Positions 17,428-25,264 of a stretch of 25,372 bases of DNA are shown piece after piece; the stretch's first letter is position 1; each line of letters opens with the position of its first letter. Source of the DNA: Arenicella sp. (GTDB lineage Bacteria; Pseudomonadota; Gammaproteobacteria; Arenicellales; Arenicellaceae). The stretch covers positions 1-25,372 of the forward strand of contig JALZWI010000017.1 in assembly GCA_023299895.1 (NCBI GenBank), read 5' to 3'. The translations under genes and the position numbers were made by a program. The notes under the pieces were generated by a model. The model had not been told where the DNA came from and ran no database searches. It was given only the letters and a program-made list of their open reading frames with translations.

Positions 17428-18804
17428 ATGAAACTATACAATACTGAAAGCAAATCCAAATCTGAATTTGTGCCCGCCAACCCAGAACATGTCACTATGT
17501 ATGTCTGCGGCCCAACGGTCTACAGTTATGCACATATTGGTAATGCTCGGCCACCGGTCGTGTTTGATATATTGGCGCGAGTACTGCGTAGCCAATATCA
17601 AAAAGTGACCTATGTTCGTAATATAACTGATATTGACGATAAAATTAATAAAGCGGCAGCGACTGAAGGCGTTGAAATTAAGGTGATTTCTGAGCGCTAT
17701 ACAAAAGCTTATCACGATGATTTAGCAGCATTAGGTGTTCAACCACCAACAATAGAGCCTAAGGTAACTGAGCATGTTGCTGAGATTCATAACATTATCG
17801 CCAATTTGATTGAGTCTGATCACGCCTATGAAGCTGAAGGGCATGTGCTTTTTAGTGTTAGTTCTTATGCAGAATATGGTCAGTTATCCAAACGAGACCC
17901 TGAGGAATTATTGGCGGGGGCGCGTGTTGAGGTTGCTCCATATAAAAGAGATGCGGGTGATTTTATACTCTGGAAGCCATCCAATGACGAGCAACCTGGA
18001 TGGGATAGCCCGTGGGGACGTGGCCGTCCTGGATGGCATATAGAATGCTCGGCAATGGCGGCCACTCACCTTGGTAAGACTGTTGATATTCATGGTGGTG
18101 GACATGACTTGGTCTTTCCTCATCATGAAAATGAACGTGCGCAGAGCACTTGTGCTCATAATGGCGAACCGTTCGTGAAATATTGGTTGCATAACGGTTT
18201 TGTAAATGTAGACAGTGAAAAAATGTCTAAATCGATTGGCAATGTTTTGCTGGTAAGAGATTTACTAAAAGACGCCCCTGGTGAAGCAATTCGATATGTC
18301 TTAATGGCCGCACATTATCGCGCACCATTAGATTGGAATGATGAAGTGCTACAACAGGCCAAAAGCAGTTTAGATCGATTGTATGGTGCTTTATGGGATC
18401 TTCAAGAGTTGCTCGTACCTGAAGACATTGGTGATCAAATTCCTAAGGCTTTTAAGCAAGCCTTATATGATGATTTAAATACATCCAAAGCTCTTGCCGA
18501 GCTATTTTCATTGTCAAAACAGGCAAACTCAAGCGATGATAACTCTCAGAAAGTAAAGCTCAAAGCAGCTCTACTGCAAAGTGGCGAATGGTTAGGTTTA
18601 TTGCAGCAAGACCCTCAAAGCTGGTTTAGAGGTACTCTCAGTGAGCAAGAGGTAGCGCAAATAGATCAGTTAATCGCTGAACGAATTACTGCTCGTGAGG
18701 AAAAAAACTGGACTCGCGCTGACGAAATTAGAGATATCCTTACCGACAAACGAGTGCTTGTTGAAGACAGTGCTACTGGCACGCGCTGGCGTATAGAATC
18801 ATGA
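17428..18804 (+). CDS. cysS: Cysteinyl-tRNA synthetase
   Basis: Class I aminoacyl-tRNA synthetase that charges tRNA-Cys with cysteine in the cytoplasm; 458 residues, near the usual 460. Seen: HIGH-type motif as HIGN (residues 36-39) in SYAHIGNARPPVVFD, YVRNITDIDDKIN, zinc ligands C27, C207 (WHIECSAMA), H232 and E236 (FPHHENE), and KMSKS at 265-269. The HIGN variant, GARVEVAPYKRDAGDFILWKPS and HGGGHDL resemble the alphaproteobacterial type more than the E. coli enzyme, which has HIGH and GARVDVVDDKR. No clear Shine-Dalgarno precedes it; a perfect hairpin does. The last codons overlap the sufE start (ATGA), so the two are translationally coupled. Identity is certain; the origin by transfer is inference. 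Confidence 0.98.
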   Translation: MKLYNTESKSKSEFVPANPEHVTMYVCGPTVYSYAHIGNARPPVVFDILARVLRSQYQKVTYVRNITDIDDKINKAAATEGVEIKVISERYTKAYHDDLAALGVQPPTIEPKVTEHVAEIHNIIANLIESDHAYEAEGHVLFSVSSYAEYGQLSKRDPEELLAGARVEVAPYKRDAGDFILWKPSNDEQPGWDSPWGRGRPGWHIECSAMAATHLGKTVDIHGGGHDLVFPHHENERAQSTCAHNGEPFVKYWLHNGFVNVDSEKMSKSIGNVLLVRDLLKDAPGEAIRYVLMAAHYRAPLDWNDEVLQQAKSSLDRLYGALWDLQELLVPEDIGDQIPKAFKQALYDDLNTSKALAELFSLSKQANSSDDNSQKVKLKAALLQSGEWLGLLQQDPQSWFRGTLSEQEVAQIDQLIAERITAREEKNWTRADEIRDILTDKRVLVEDSATGTRWRIES

Positions 18805-19214
18805 ATAATATTGAAGCAATACAAGCGGGTCTAGTCGATGAGTTTGGAATTTTTGACGACTGGATGGCTCGTTATGAGTACGTTATTGATTTGGGTAATA
18901 AGTTGCCTGATTTCCCTGATGAATGGAAAACCGACGAGAATAAAATTCATGGCTGTCAATCACAAGTCTGGCTGAACATGCAGTTGGAAGATGGAAAACT
19001 AAAGATCGATGGTGCTAGTGATGCGTCAATTGTGGCTGGTTTGGTAGCAATTGTGTTGCGTGTTTACAGTGATCAAGCACCACAAGATATTTTAAATGCG
19101 AAACCAGACTTTATAGCTGATATTGGATTTACGGACCACCTGAGTCCAACACGTAGTAATGGTTTACATGCGATGTTACGAGCTATTTATCAGCGAGCAG
19201 GCAGCTATTTGTAA
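18801..19214 (+). CDS. sufE: SufE-family sulfur acceptor protein
   Basis: Small cytoplasmic protein (137 residues) that takes persulfide sulfur from a cysteine desulfurase (SufS or CsdA type) and passes it on for Fe-S cluster or other sulfur transfer. Seen: the acceptor Cys C52 in KIHGCQSQVWL, and the C-terminal SPTRSNGLHAMLRAIY helix typical of the family. Length is normal (about 138 in E. coli). The start codon overlaps the cysS stop in ATGA. No desulfurase or other suf gene is in the window, so it may be SufE or CsdE by function; pairing with cysS ties two cysteine-using steps in one transcript. Confidence 0.93.
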   Translation: MNNIEAIQAGLVDEFGIFDDWMARYEYVIDLGNKLPDFPDEWKTDENKIHGCQSQVWLNMQLEDGKLKIDGASDASIVAGLVAIVLRVYSDQAPQDILNAKPDFIADIGFTDHLSPTRSNGLHAMLRAIYQRAGSYL

Positions 19215-19287
19215 TGAGCCATTGTTTTACTTGCGAAGCTGGTCGAGTTTTAGTCTAAAAATGCTGCTATCCAATCACTCATCCGCA

Positions 19288-19293
19288 TATAAT
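19288..19293 (+). promoter_or_regulatory. Consensus -10 box for ilvE
   Basis: Perfect TATAAT. The best -35 at 18-base spacing is the weak CTGCTA (19264-19269). Transcription would begin near 19300, precisely at the foot of the following hairpin. Confidence 0.5.
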
Positions 19294-19299
19294 AAACGG

Positions 19300-19329
19300 T
19301 CTGCGTCAAATTTTGACGGAGATTTTTTT
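19300..19329 (+). terminator. Hairpin plus T7, terminator-like, in the ilvE leader
   Basis: TCTGCGTCA (19300-19308) pairs with TGACGGAGA (19314-19322) around loop AATTT, with one G-G mismatch (5 bp, mismatch, 3 bp), and is followed directly by seven T (19323-19329). This is the form of an intrinsic terminator and could end the cysS-sufE transcript. Because it also lies just downstream of the TATAAT box, it would form the 5' end of an ilvE message started there. The Shine-Dalgarno GGAG of ilvE (19355-19358) follows. Confidence 0.6.
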
Positions 19330-19364
19330 CAATCTAAATAGTCGAGAAAGTTTCGGAGAGTTTA

Positions 19365-20297
19365 ATGTCGTTTGATGATCGTGATGGTTACATCTGGATG
19401 GATGGTGAATTTGTTGAGTGGCGTGATGCGAAAGTACACGTTCTAACGCATACATTGCACTATGGTGTAGGCGTTTTTGAAGGTGTACGAGCTTATGAAA
19501 CCGATAAAGGACCTGCGATTTTTCGTTTGAATCGACATACTGAGCGACTTTTACAATCAGCTAAAATTATGGGCATGGAAATTCCATTCTCTGCTGAAGT
19601 TATTAATCAAGCGCAGATTGAAGCGGTTGCTAAAAATGAACTGCAATCGGGTTATTTAAGACCAATGGCTTACTATGGTTCTGAAGCCATGGGTTTGCAC
19701 GCACACGGCTTGAAAGTTCATCTAATGGTTGCTGCGTGGCCATGGGGTGCATACTTAGGTGATGAAGCGCTCGAGAAAGGCATTCGAGTTAAAACATCGT
19801 CTTTTAATCGTCATCACGTCAACAGCACCATGGCGAAAGCTAAAACTAATGGTCACTACACTAACTCAATAATGGCATTGCAAGAGGCAGAGCGTTGCGG
19901 CTATGACGAGGCCTTAATGCTAGATACTACTGGTTATGTAGCCGAAGGTAGTGGAGAGAATATATTTATTGTCCGTAGGGGTAAGGTTTATACGCCTTCG
20001 CTTACATCTGCTCTTGAAGGTATCACGCGCGATACAGTGGTTGAGTTGATACGCGATGATATGGGGCTTGAGGTTATTGAAAAGCAAATTACTCGTGACG
20101 AAATTTATACTGCTGATGAAGCATTTTTTACTGGTACTGCAGCCGAAGTAACGCCTATCAAGTCACTGGATGATCGTGTCATTGGTGCAGGTTCCAGAGG
20201 GTCTGTAACTGAAGAGTTGCAAACACGCTACTTTGATGTGGTGAATGGGCGCAATTGTGCTAGGACTGGTTGGTTGACATATATAAACGACATTTAA
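19365..20297 (+). CDS. ilvE: Branched-chain amino acid aminotransferase
   Basis: PLP-dependent class IV aminotransferase for the last step of leucine, isoleucine and valine synthesis (and the first of their breakdown), in the cytoplasm. Its 310 residues match the family. Seen: HYGVGVFEGVRAY near residue 32, FRLNRHTERL, the PLP Lys probably K158 in NSTMAKAK, GYVAEGSGENIF, SALEGITRDT and the end motif FFTGTAAEVTPI. Good Shine-Dalgarno (GGAG) 6 bases before the ATG. In Pseudomonas ilvE also precedes waaF; the same order here, with only 31 bases to waaF, suggests at least partial co-transcription with the lipopolysaccharide genes. Confidence 0.97.
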   Translation: MSFDDRDGYIWMDGEFVEWRDAKVHVLTHTLHYGVGVFEGVRAYETDKGPAIFRLNRHTERLLQSAKIMGMEIPFSAEVINQAQIEAVAKNELQSGYLRPMAYYGSEAMGLHAHGLKVHLMVAAWPWGAYLGDEALEKGIRVKTSSFNRHHVNSTMAKAKTNGHYTNSIMALQEAERCGYDEALMLDTTGYVAEGSGENIFIVRRGKVYTPSLTSALEGITRDTVVELIRDDMGLEVIEKQITRDEIYTADEAFFTGTAAEVTPIKSLDDRVIGAGSRGSVTEELQTRYFDVVNGRNCARTGWLTYINDI

Positions 20298-20328
20298 GTC
20301 TTGTTGATTACTTTTATCATACTCGGTC

Positions 20329-21357
20329 ATGCCTGACCAAACCAAAAAATACCTTATCATCGGCCCTGCTTGGGTCGGCGATATGGTAATGGCGCAAAGT
20401 TTATTTATGGATATAAAACTGCGTGAACCTGATTCAATAATTGATGTATTAGCGCCAGCATGGACCGCCGCATTAATTGATCGTATGCCTCAAGTCAACA
20501 AGTTGGTAAGCGCAGATTTTAAACATGGTAAGTTGAGCCTTGGTGAACGGCTTCGAATAGGCAAAGATTTACGAGCACAAGGTTATACCCATTCAATAAC
20601 ATTACCTAATTCTATCAAGTCAGCATTAGTGCCCGCGATTGCGAAAATACCTGTGCGGACAGGGTATATTGGAGAACAACGCTGGGTCTTATTGACTGAC
20701 CTACGCCGTTTGAATAAATCGTTATTACCTATGACAGTGCAGCGTTTTATTGCGCTTGGGCTGGCTAAAGATGCTAAGCCACGGGCGATAGATTCGATTC
20801 CTACACCGCAACTTCAGGTGAGTGAACATGATGTCTCTATGGTGCAAGTAAAATACAAGCTCAAGCCAGATCAACAGGCACTAGTGTTGTGTCCCGGAGC
20901 TGAGTTTGGTATTTCCAAGCAATGGCCGGTTCAACATTATGCCCAAGTTGCTCAGCGGTATTTAGATCAAGATTGGCAGGTTTGGTTAATGGGCTCAAAT
21001 AAAGATGTAAATACCTGTCGAGAGATTAACCAACTGACGGACGAACGTTGTAAAATTTTAGCAGGCAGCACCTCTTTACCTGAGGCCGTTGATATCACCT
21101 CACAAGCAAGTTTAGTAGTGAGTAATGATTCGGGGTTGATGCATATAGCGGCGGCCTTACAGGTACCATTAGTGGCGGTTTATGGGTCAACTGACCCAGG
21201 TCATACGCCACCGTTAAGTAAAAATCATGCAGTTGTTCGACTTGATCTTGACTGTAGTCCTTGTTTTAAGCGCGAGTGCCCGCTTAAACATCATGATTGC
21301 TTAAAACAGTTAGAGCCTGAACTTGTTGTTGGACAAGCCGAAACCTTATTGCAATGA
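20329..21357 (+). CDS. waaF: ADP-heptose:LPS heptosyltransferase II
   Basis: GT9 glycosyltransferase adding the second L-glycero-D-manno-heptose to the lipopolysaccharide inner core on the cytoplasmic face of the inner membrane; 342 residues, typical. Seen: N-terminal IIGPAWVGDMVMAQSLF with Asp18 as the likely base, RTGYIGEQRW, CPGAEFGISKQWP, and the ADP-heptose-binding SNDSGLMHIAAAL near D267. The conserved tail CSPCFKRECPLKHHDCL is typical of WaaF. It overlaps waaC by the four bases ATGA. Confidence 0.97.
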   Translation: MPDQTKKYLIIGPAWVGDMVMAQSLFMDIKLREPDSIIDVLAPAWTAALIDRMPQVNKLVSADFKHGKLSLGERLRIGKDLRAQGYTHSITLPNSIKSALVPAIAKIPVRTGYIGEQRWVLLTDLRRLNKSLLPMTVQRFIALGLAKDAKPRAIDSIPTPQLQVSEHDVSMVQVKYKLKPDQQALVLCPGAEFGISKQWPVQHYAQVAQRYLDQDWQVWLMGSNKDVNTCREINQLTDERCKILAGSTSLPEAVDITSQASLVVSNDSGLMHIAAALQVPLVAVYGSTDPGHTPPLSKNHAVVRLDLDCSPCFKRECPLKHHDCLKQLEPELVVGQAETLLQ

Positions 21358-22382
21358 AAGTACTTATTATCAAGTTAACCTCCATGGGCGATGTGTTACA
21401 CCTATTGCCAGCATTGAGTGATCTCTATAAACAGTATCCCGAGGTAAGCGTTGATTGGATGGTGGAAGATAGTTTTGCGGAAATTCCTGTTTGGCACCCT
21501 TCAGTGAATCGGATTATTAGTGTCGCGACACGTCGCTGGCGCAGTTTAAATAAGCAAAACGTTACTGAGTTTTACAGTTTTGTGAAAGAGCTCAGAATGG
21601 AGAAGTACGATGTCGTACTTGATGCACAAGGTTTAATGAAAAGCGCGGGACTTGGTTTATTTGCGCGGTTGGATAAAGGCGGGAAACGTATTGGGTTTAG
21701 CGCCGACTCGATTAAAGAAAGCTTCGCTGCAAAATTGTATAAGCAAAAAATTAGTATTGCTAAAGACCAACACGCGATTGATCGCTTGCGGCAATTATTG
21801 GGAAAAGCTTTTGACTATTCGGTTTCGGACAAGTCGCCGTTAAATTATCAAATAAAATTACCAGCCAGGATAAAAGGGTCAAGCAACCATCGGACGATTT
21901 TTTTCTTACATGGAACCACTTGGCCGAGCAAACATCTGCCAGATCAGATTTGGCGTGATTTAGTTGATTTAGTGACCGATGATGGTTACCAAATAAAAAT
22001 GTGTTGGGGTAATGATCTTGAACGCGCACGCGCTGAGTGGATTGCACAAAGCAATGTTGACGTAGAAGTATTGGCTAAACTTAGTTTGACAGAATTAGCC
22101 ACAAAAATTCAAGATGTTGCTGGCGTGATTTCAGTGGACACGGGGTTGGGGCACCTTGCTGCAGCGCTCGGGATACCTACCACTTCTGTATATGGGGCTA
22201 CTGATGCATCGTTAACTGGTGCGGTCGGTAAAAATCAACAACATATACAGACTGCTTATCGATGTTCGCCTTGTCTATTAAAAAAGTGCGACAAATTAAC
22301 AGATCAAATAACGGCCTCGCCTTGCTATCAAACATTGTCCGCCGCTGATATCTGGCAGTCTCTATATACGAGTATTGCATAA
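21354..22382 (+). CDS. waaC: ADP-heptose:LPS heptosyltransferase I
   Basis: GT9 enzyme adding the first heptose to Kdo2-lipid A. 342 residues. Seen: MKVLIIKLTSMGDVLHLLPAL with Asp13 at the catalytic-base position of the family, the VLDAQGLMKSA strand, the HGTTWPSKHLP donor-binding region, and VDTGLGHLAAAL with D262. Distinguished from WaaF by LTSMGDVLH and VDTGLGH. The ATG overlaps the waaF stop, so translation is coupled. Seventy-two bases, holding a possible promoter, separate it from the next gene. Confidence 0.97.
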   Translation: MKVLIIKLTSMGDVLHLLPALSDLYKQYPEVSVDWMVEDSFAEIPVWHPSVNRIISVATRRWRSLNKQNVTEFYSFVKELRMEKYDVVLDAQGLMKSAGLGLFARLDKGGKRIGFSADSIKESFAAKLYKQKISIAKDQHAIDRLRQLLGKAFDYSVSDKSPLNYQIKLPARIKGSSNHRTIFFLHGTTWPSKHLPDQIWRDLVDLVTDDGYQIKMCWGNDLERARAEWIAQSNVDVEVLAKLSLTELATKIQDVAGVISVDTGLGHLAAALGIPTTSVYGATDASLTGAVGKNQQHIQTAYRCSPCLLKKCDKLTDQITASPCYQTLSAADIWQSLYTSIA

Positions 22383-22417
22383 ATATAATTAGCCACCATT
22401 CTGATTTGAACACGGCG

Positions 22418-22423
22418 TATAAT
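22418..22423 (+). promoter_or_regulatory. Possible -10 box for the waaG-waaP fusion gene
   Basis: Perfect TATAAT, 31 bases before the ATG at 22455. No good -35 at 16-18 bases upstream (TTGAAC at 22406 is too close). It may give a second promoter inside the waa cluster. Confidence 0.35.
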
Positions 22424-22454
22424 GTCACTATTGTATTGAATTTTCGGTTTTCTT

Positions 22455-24506
22455 ATGCACTTCGCTTTTTGTCTGTATAAACATTTTCCTTATAGTGGCT
22501 TGTCCTTAGACATGCTACGGATTGCTAATGAATGTGTCCAACGTGGGCACAAAGCCAGTGTATTTACTGGTAGTTGGGAAGGCGAAGTACCAGATGGTGT
22601 AGAAGTGGTTATCGTGAAGCATTTTGGTCTCACTAATCACACGCGTGCAGGTGCTTTTCATCGAAAGTTACGCAATGAACTCGCTAACAGAAATTTCGAC
22701 GTCAGGGTTGGCTTTAATAAGATTCCCGGTATGGATATCTATTATTGTGGAGACTATTGCTATGTAGGTCGTTCGCACCTCCGCCATTCTTTTTTCTACC
22801 GTTTTACTCCCCGATTTATCTATTTTTCTAGTTTTGAAAGAGGCGTATTTGAAGCGTCTTCACGAAGCAGTGTTTTGTCGTTGTCGGATCGTGAAAAATC
22901 TATTTATCAGCAATATTATTTGACGCAAGATTCTCGTTTTTTATGCTTGCCTCCGACATTAGAAAAAGCGCGCTGGGCTAGCCTTGGTGAATTGCCTGAT
23001 CGGGATAATTTACGAAAATCATTAGATATCAAAAAAGACGATAAGCTAGTTTTCCTGATTGGTTCGGGCTTTGCTACTAAAGGACTGGATCGAGCAATTA
23101 TCGCAATGTCGGCACTGCCAACTGAATTATTAGAAAAAACATATTTATATGTTGTCGGACAAGATAAGAATGAGCCTTTTGTACGTTTAGCAAAACGCCT
23201 AAATGTCGCGAGTAATGTCCGATTTTTAGGAGGGCGAAAAGACATACCAGCCTTGATGAAAGCAGGAGATATGTTATTGCATCCTGCCTATGCTGAAACG
23301 ACCGGCGGGGTATTGTTAGAGGCGATTGTGTCAGGCTTACCAGTGTTGGCTACCCCTGTATGTGGATATGCACCTCATATTAACTTAGCGAAAGCTGGCC
23401 ATGTATTACGTAAACGCTTTTCACAAGAAGAGTTGAACAATAAATTGTATGAAATGCTCCTGTCTGATGAAAATGAGGAGTGGCATGAAAATGGTCTTAA
23501 ATATGGCCAAAACCCAGGTCTTTACGTAATGCCACAGCGCGCTGTAGATTTTATCGAAGAGACCCAAGAGAACCGTGAATTAAATTTCAACTCAGCGCAA
23601 CGCCAAGAGCGTGACCAATCTTTATATATAAATAATGAGTTGAGACATGCTTTACAAGGTAAAGACTCGTTTCAAGATATGATGAATATCGGTGGCAACG
23701 TTTACCGTGAAGCACTCGGGCGTCGTACTTTGCGTTTCACTCAAGGTGATAAAGATTATTTTTTAAAAATGCACACAGGCGTAGGCTGGGGAGAGATTTT
23801 TAAAAACTTAACTTATTTGCGAGCACCTGTCGTAGGTGCCTTAAATGAATGGCATGGCGTGCATCGCTTAAACGATTTAGAAATCGATACCATGACAGTA
23901 GCGGCATATGGAATTCAAGGAAAAAATCCAGCGACCAAGCATTCGTTTATTATTACCGAAGCGCTACCAACTGAAACCAGCTTAGAAGATTACTGTGCTA
24001 AATGGCGAACAAATCGTCCTAACACGGTGAAAGAGGTTCGACTTAAGCGTTGGATTTTAGGTAAGGTGGTGGAGACTGCTCGAGTTATTCATGAAAATGG
24101 TGCTAATCACCGTGATTTTTATTTATGCCATTTTTTACTTAATGCCTATTTTGATGCTGAGGATCAGGTAAAACCTGATAGTAAATTGTATCTAATCGAC
24201 TTGCACAGATTACAGATACGTCGAAAAACACCAGAGCGATGGGCAGTTAAAGATATATCGGGTTTGTATTATTCTAGTAAGGATATTGGATTAACCAAAC
24301 GAGATTTACTGCGATTTATTAAATTATATCGTGGTAAACCATTGCGAGAAATTTTGAGTGCTGAAGCAGGGTTTTGGGAAAAAGTACACAGCAAAGGTGA
24401 AAAGCTTTATGCCTCTGAAAAGCGCAAGGCCTTAGCGAAAGAAAAAAGCCAAGGTGAAAATTTAGTAAATGATAAATCGGCTATAAAAACTGTTATAGGC
24501 AAATGA
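22455..24506 (+). CDS. waaG-waaP: Fused LPS core glycosyltransferase I (WaaG) and heptose kinase (WaaP)
   Basis: One open frame of 683 residues joining two enzymes that are separate in E. coli and Pseudomonas. Residues 1 to about 375 are WaaG, a retaining GT4 enzyme adding the first hexose to the heptose core: AFCLYKHFPYSGL at the start, VGFNKIPGMD, GSGFATKGLDRAI, and the EX7E motif E281/E289 in AETTGGVLLEA. A short polar linker (about 376-392) follows. Residues 393-683 are WaaP/RfaP, which phosphorylates heptose I: RRTLRFTQGDKDYFLK, EWHGVHRLNDL, SFIITEALP, catalytic D554 in NHRDFYLCHFLL and D582 in LIDLHRLQIR, with WAVKDISGLYYSS. All key motifs of both halves are intact, so this is a fusion and not a decayed gene. 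The kinase half keeps nearly its whole usual length. Action is at the inner face of the inner membrane. Confidence 0.95.
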   Translation: MHFAFCLYKHFPYSGLSLDMLRIANECVQRGHKASVFTGSWEGEVPDGVEVVIVKHFGLTNHTRAGAFHRKLRNELANRNFDVRVGFNKIPGMDIYYCGDYCYVGRSHLRHSFFYRFTPRFIYFSSFERGVFEASSRSSVLSLSDREKSIYQQYYLTQDSRFLCLPPTLEKARWASLGELPDRDNLRKSLDIKKDDKLVFLIGSGFATKGLDRAIIAMSALPTELLEKTYLYVVGQDKNEPFVRLAKRLNVASNVRFLGGRKDIPALMKAGDMLLHPAYAETTGGVLLEAIVSGLPVLATPVCGYAPHINLAKAGHVLRKRFSQEELNNKLYEMLLSDENEEWHENGLKYGQNPGLYVMPQRAVDFIEETQENRELNFNSAQRQERDQSLYINNELRHALQGKDSFQDMMNIGGNVYREALGRRTLRFTQGDKDYFLKMHTGVGWGEIFKNLTYLRAPVVGALNEWHGVHRLNDLEIDTMTVAAYGIQGKNPATKHSFIITEALPTETSLEDYCAKWRTNRPNTVKEVRLKRWILGKVVETARVIHENGANHRDFYLCHFLLNAYFDAEDQVKPDSKLYLIDLHRLQIRRKTPERWAVKDISGLYYSSKDIGLTKRDLLRFIKLYRGKPLREILSAEAGFWEKVHSKGEKLYASEKRKALAKEKSQGENLVNDKSAIKTVIGK

Positions 24507-24561
24507 TTCTGATGTTTTTGAGCATCTGAATTCTAATAACTAATTAAATATGCTCTAAAAA

Positions 24562-25251
24562 ATGAACAAGGAATGGCTGACACAAGGCATTATAAAAACC
24601 AAACAGTGGCAATTTTATCGTTATGTGGTCGATTGGTTTGAACCTCACAATAAGTTTAATCGTCAACAGATTGATCAATGGTTAGAGTCAGTTCAGTCGT
24701 ATAAACATGATCAAACAACGACCGTTGCTAAAGTGACAATTGGGAAATTTGACTTAGTGCTAAAGCGTTACAATGCGAGATCGTTTGGACATAAAATAAA
24801 ACGCTCTTTGCGCCAGTCACGAGCTCAGAGATGTTGGAATATGAGTTATATTTTTGCGCAAGCTGGTTTGAATGTTGCTCCCCCTATTTTTATGTTTGAG
24901 GAACGATTCTTCTTCATTCGTAAGCATGCTTTTTTTGCTAATGAATATTTGTCTGGTGATGAATTGTTGGAGGTATTACCAGCTATGCATGAAACAGAAC
25001 AATTGCAAGTTGTCGAAGCTTTTAAGGAGGCCATGACAATTATGCTGAAATATAAACTTTCACATGGTGATATGAAGGCGAGTAATTTACTTTGGGTAAA
25101 CCAGCAGTTGTTCTTCATCGACTTAGATGGCGCTCGACAACACAGATACGCAGTTAGTTGGCTGCGATCAAATAAGCGTGATAGAAAAAGATTTTTAAAG
25201 AATTGGAGTGGAAACTCAGAACTAGAGGCTCTGTTTTCTTGGCTTAAGTAG
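24562..25251 (+). CDS. Lipopolysaccharide kinase family protein (InaA/Kdo-kinase-like)
   Basis: A 229-residue protein of the small protein-kinase-like family that includes InaA and lipopolysaccharide core kinases. Seen: VTIGKFDLVLKRYN near residue 60 with the probable ATP-binding Lys, catalytic loop SHGDMKASNLLW with D170, and the metal-binding Asp in FFIDLDGA (D187 or D189). The N-terminal part is shorter than in WaaP, and it lacks the WaaP-specific NHRDFYLCHF signature. Position 55 bases after the WaaG-WaaP gene suggests it phosphorylates another core sugar (a second heptose or Kdo), as the extra kinase genes after waaP in Pseudomonas are thought to do. The exact acceptor cannot be read from the sequence. 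Confidence 0.8.
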   Translation: MNKEWLTQGIIKTKQWQFYRYVVDWFEPHNKFNRQQIDQWLESVQSYKHDQTTTVAKVTIGKFDLVLKRYNARSFGHKIKRSLRQSRAQRCWNMSYIFAQAGLNVAPPIFMFEERFFFIRKHAFFANEYLSGDELLEVLPAMHETEQLQVVEAFKEAMTIMLKYKLSHGDMKASNLLWVNQQLFFIDLDGARQHRYAVSWLRSNKRDRKRFLKNWSGNSELEALFSWLK

Positions 25252-25264
25252 CTATTTAATGTAG

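Noticed and set aside
20274..20279. Perfect -35 TTGACA at the end of ilvE, ahead of waaF
   Set aside because: No acceptable -10 box 16-18 bases downstream, and it lies within the ilvE coding sequence.
24507..24530. Imperfect hairpin TTC-T-GATG / CATC-T-GAA after the waaG-waaP gene
   Set aside because: Seven pairs with a T-T mismatch, no T-run; too weak for a terminator, though processing is possible.
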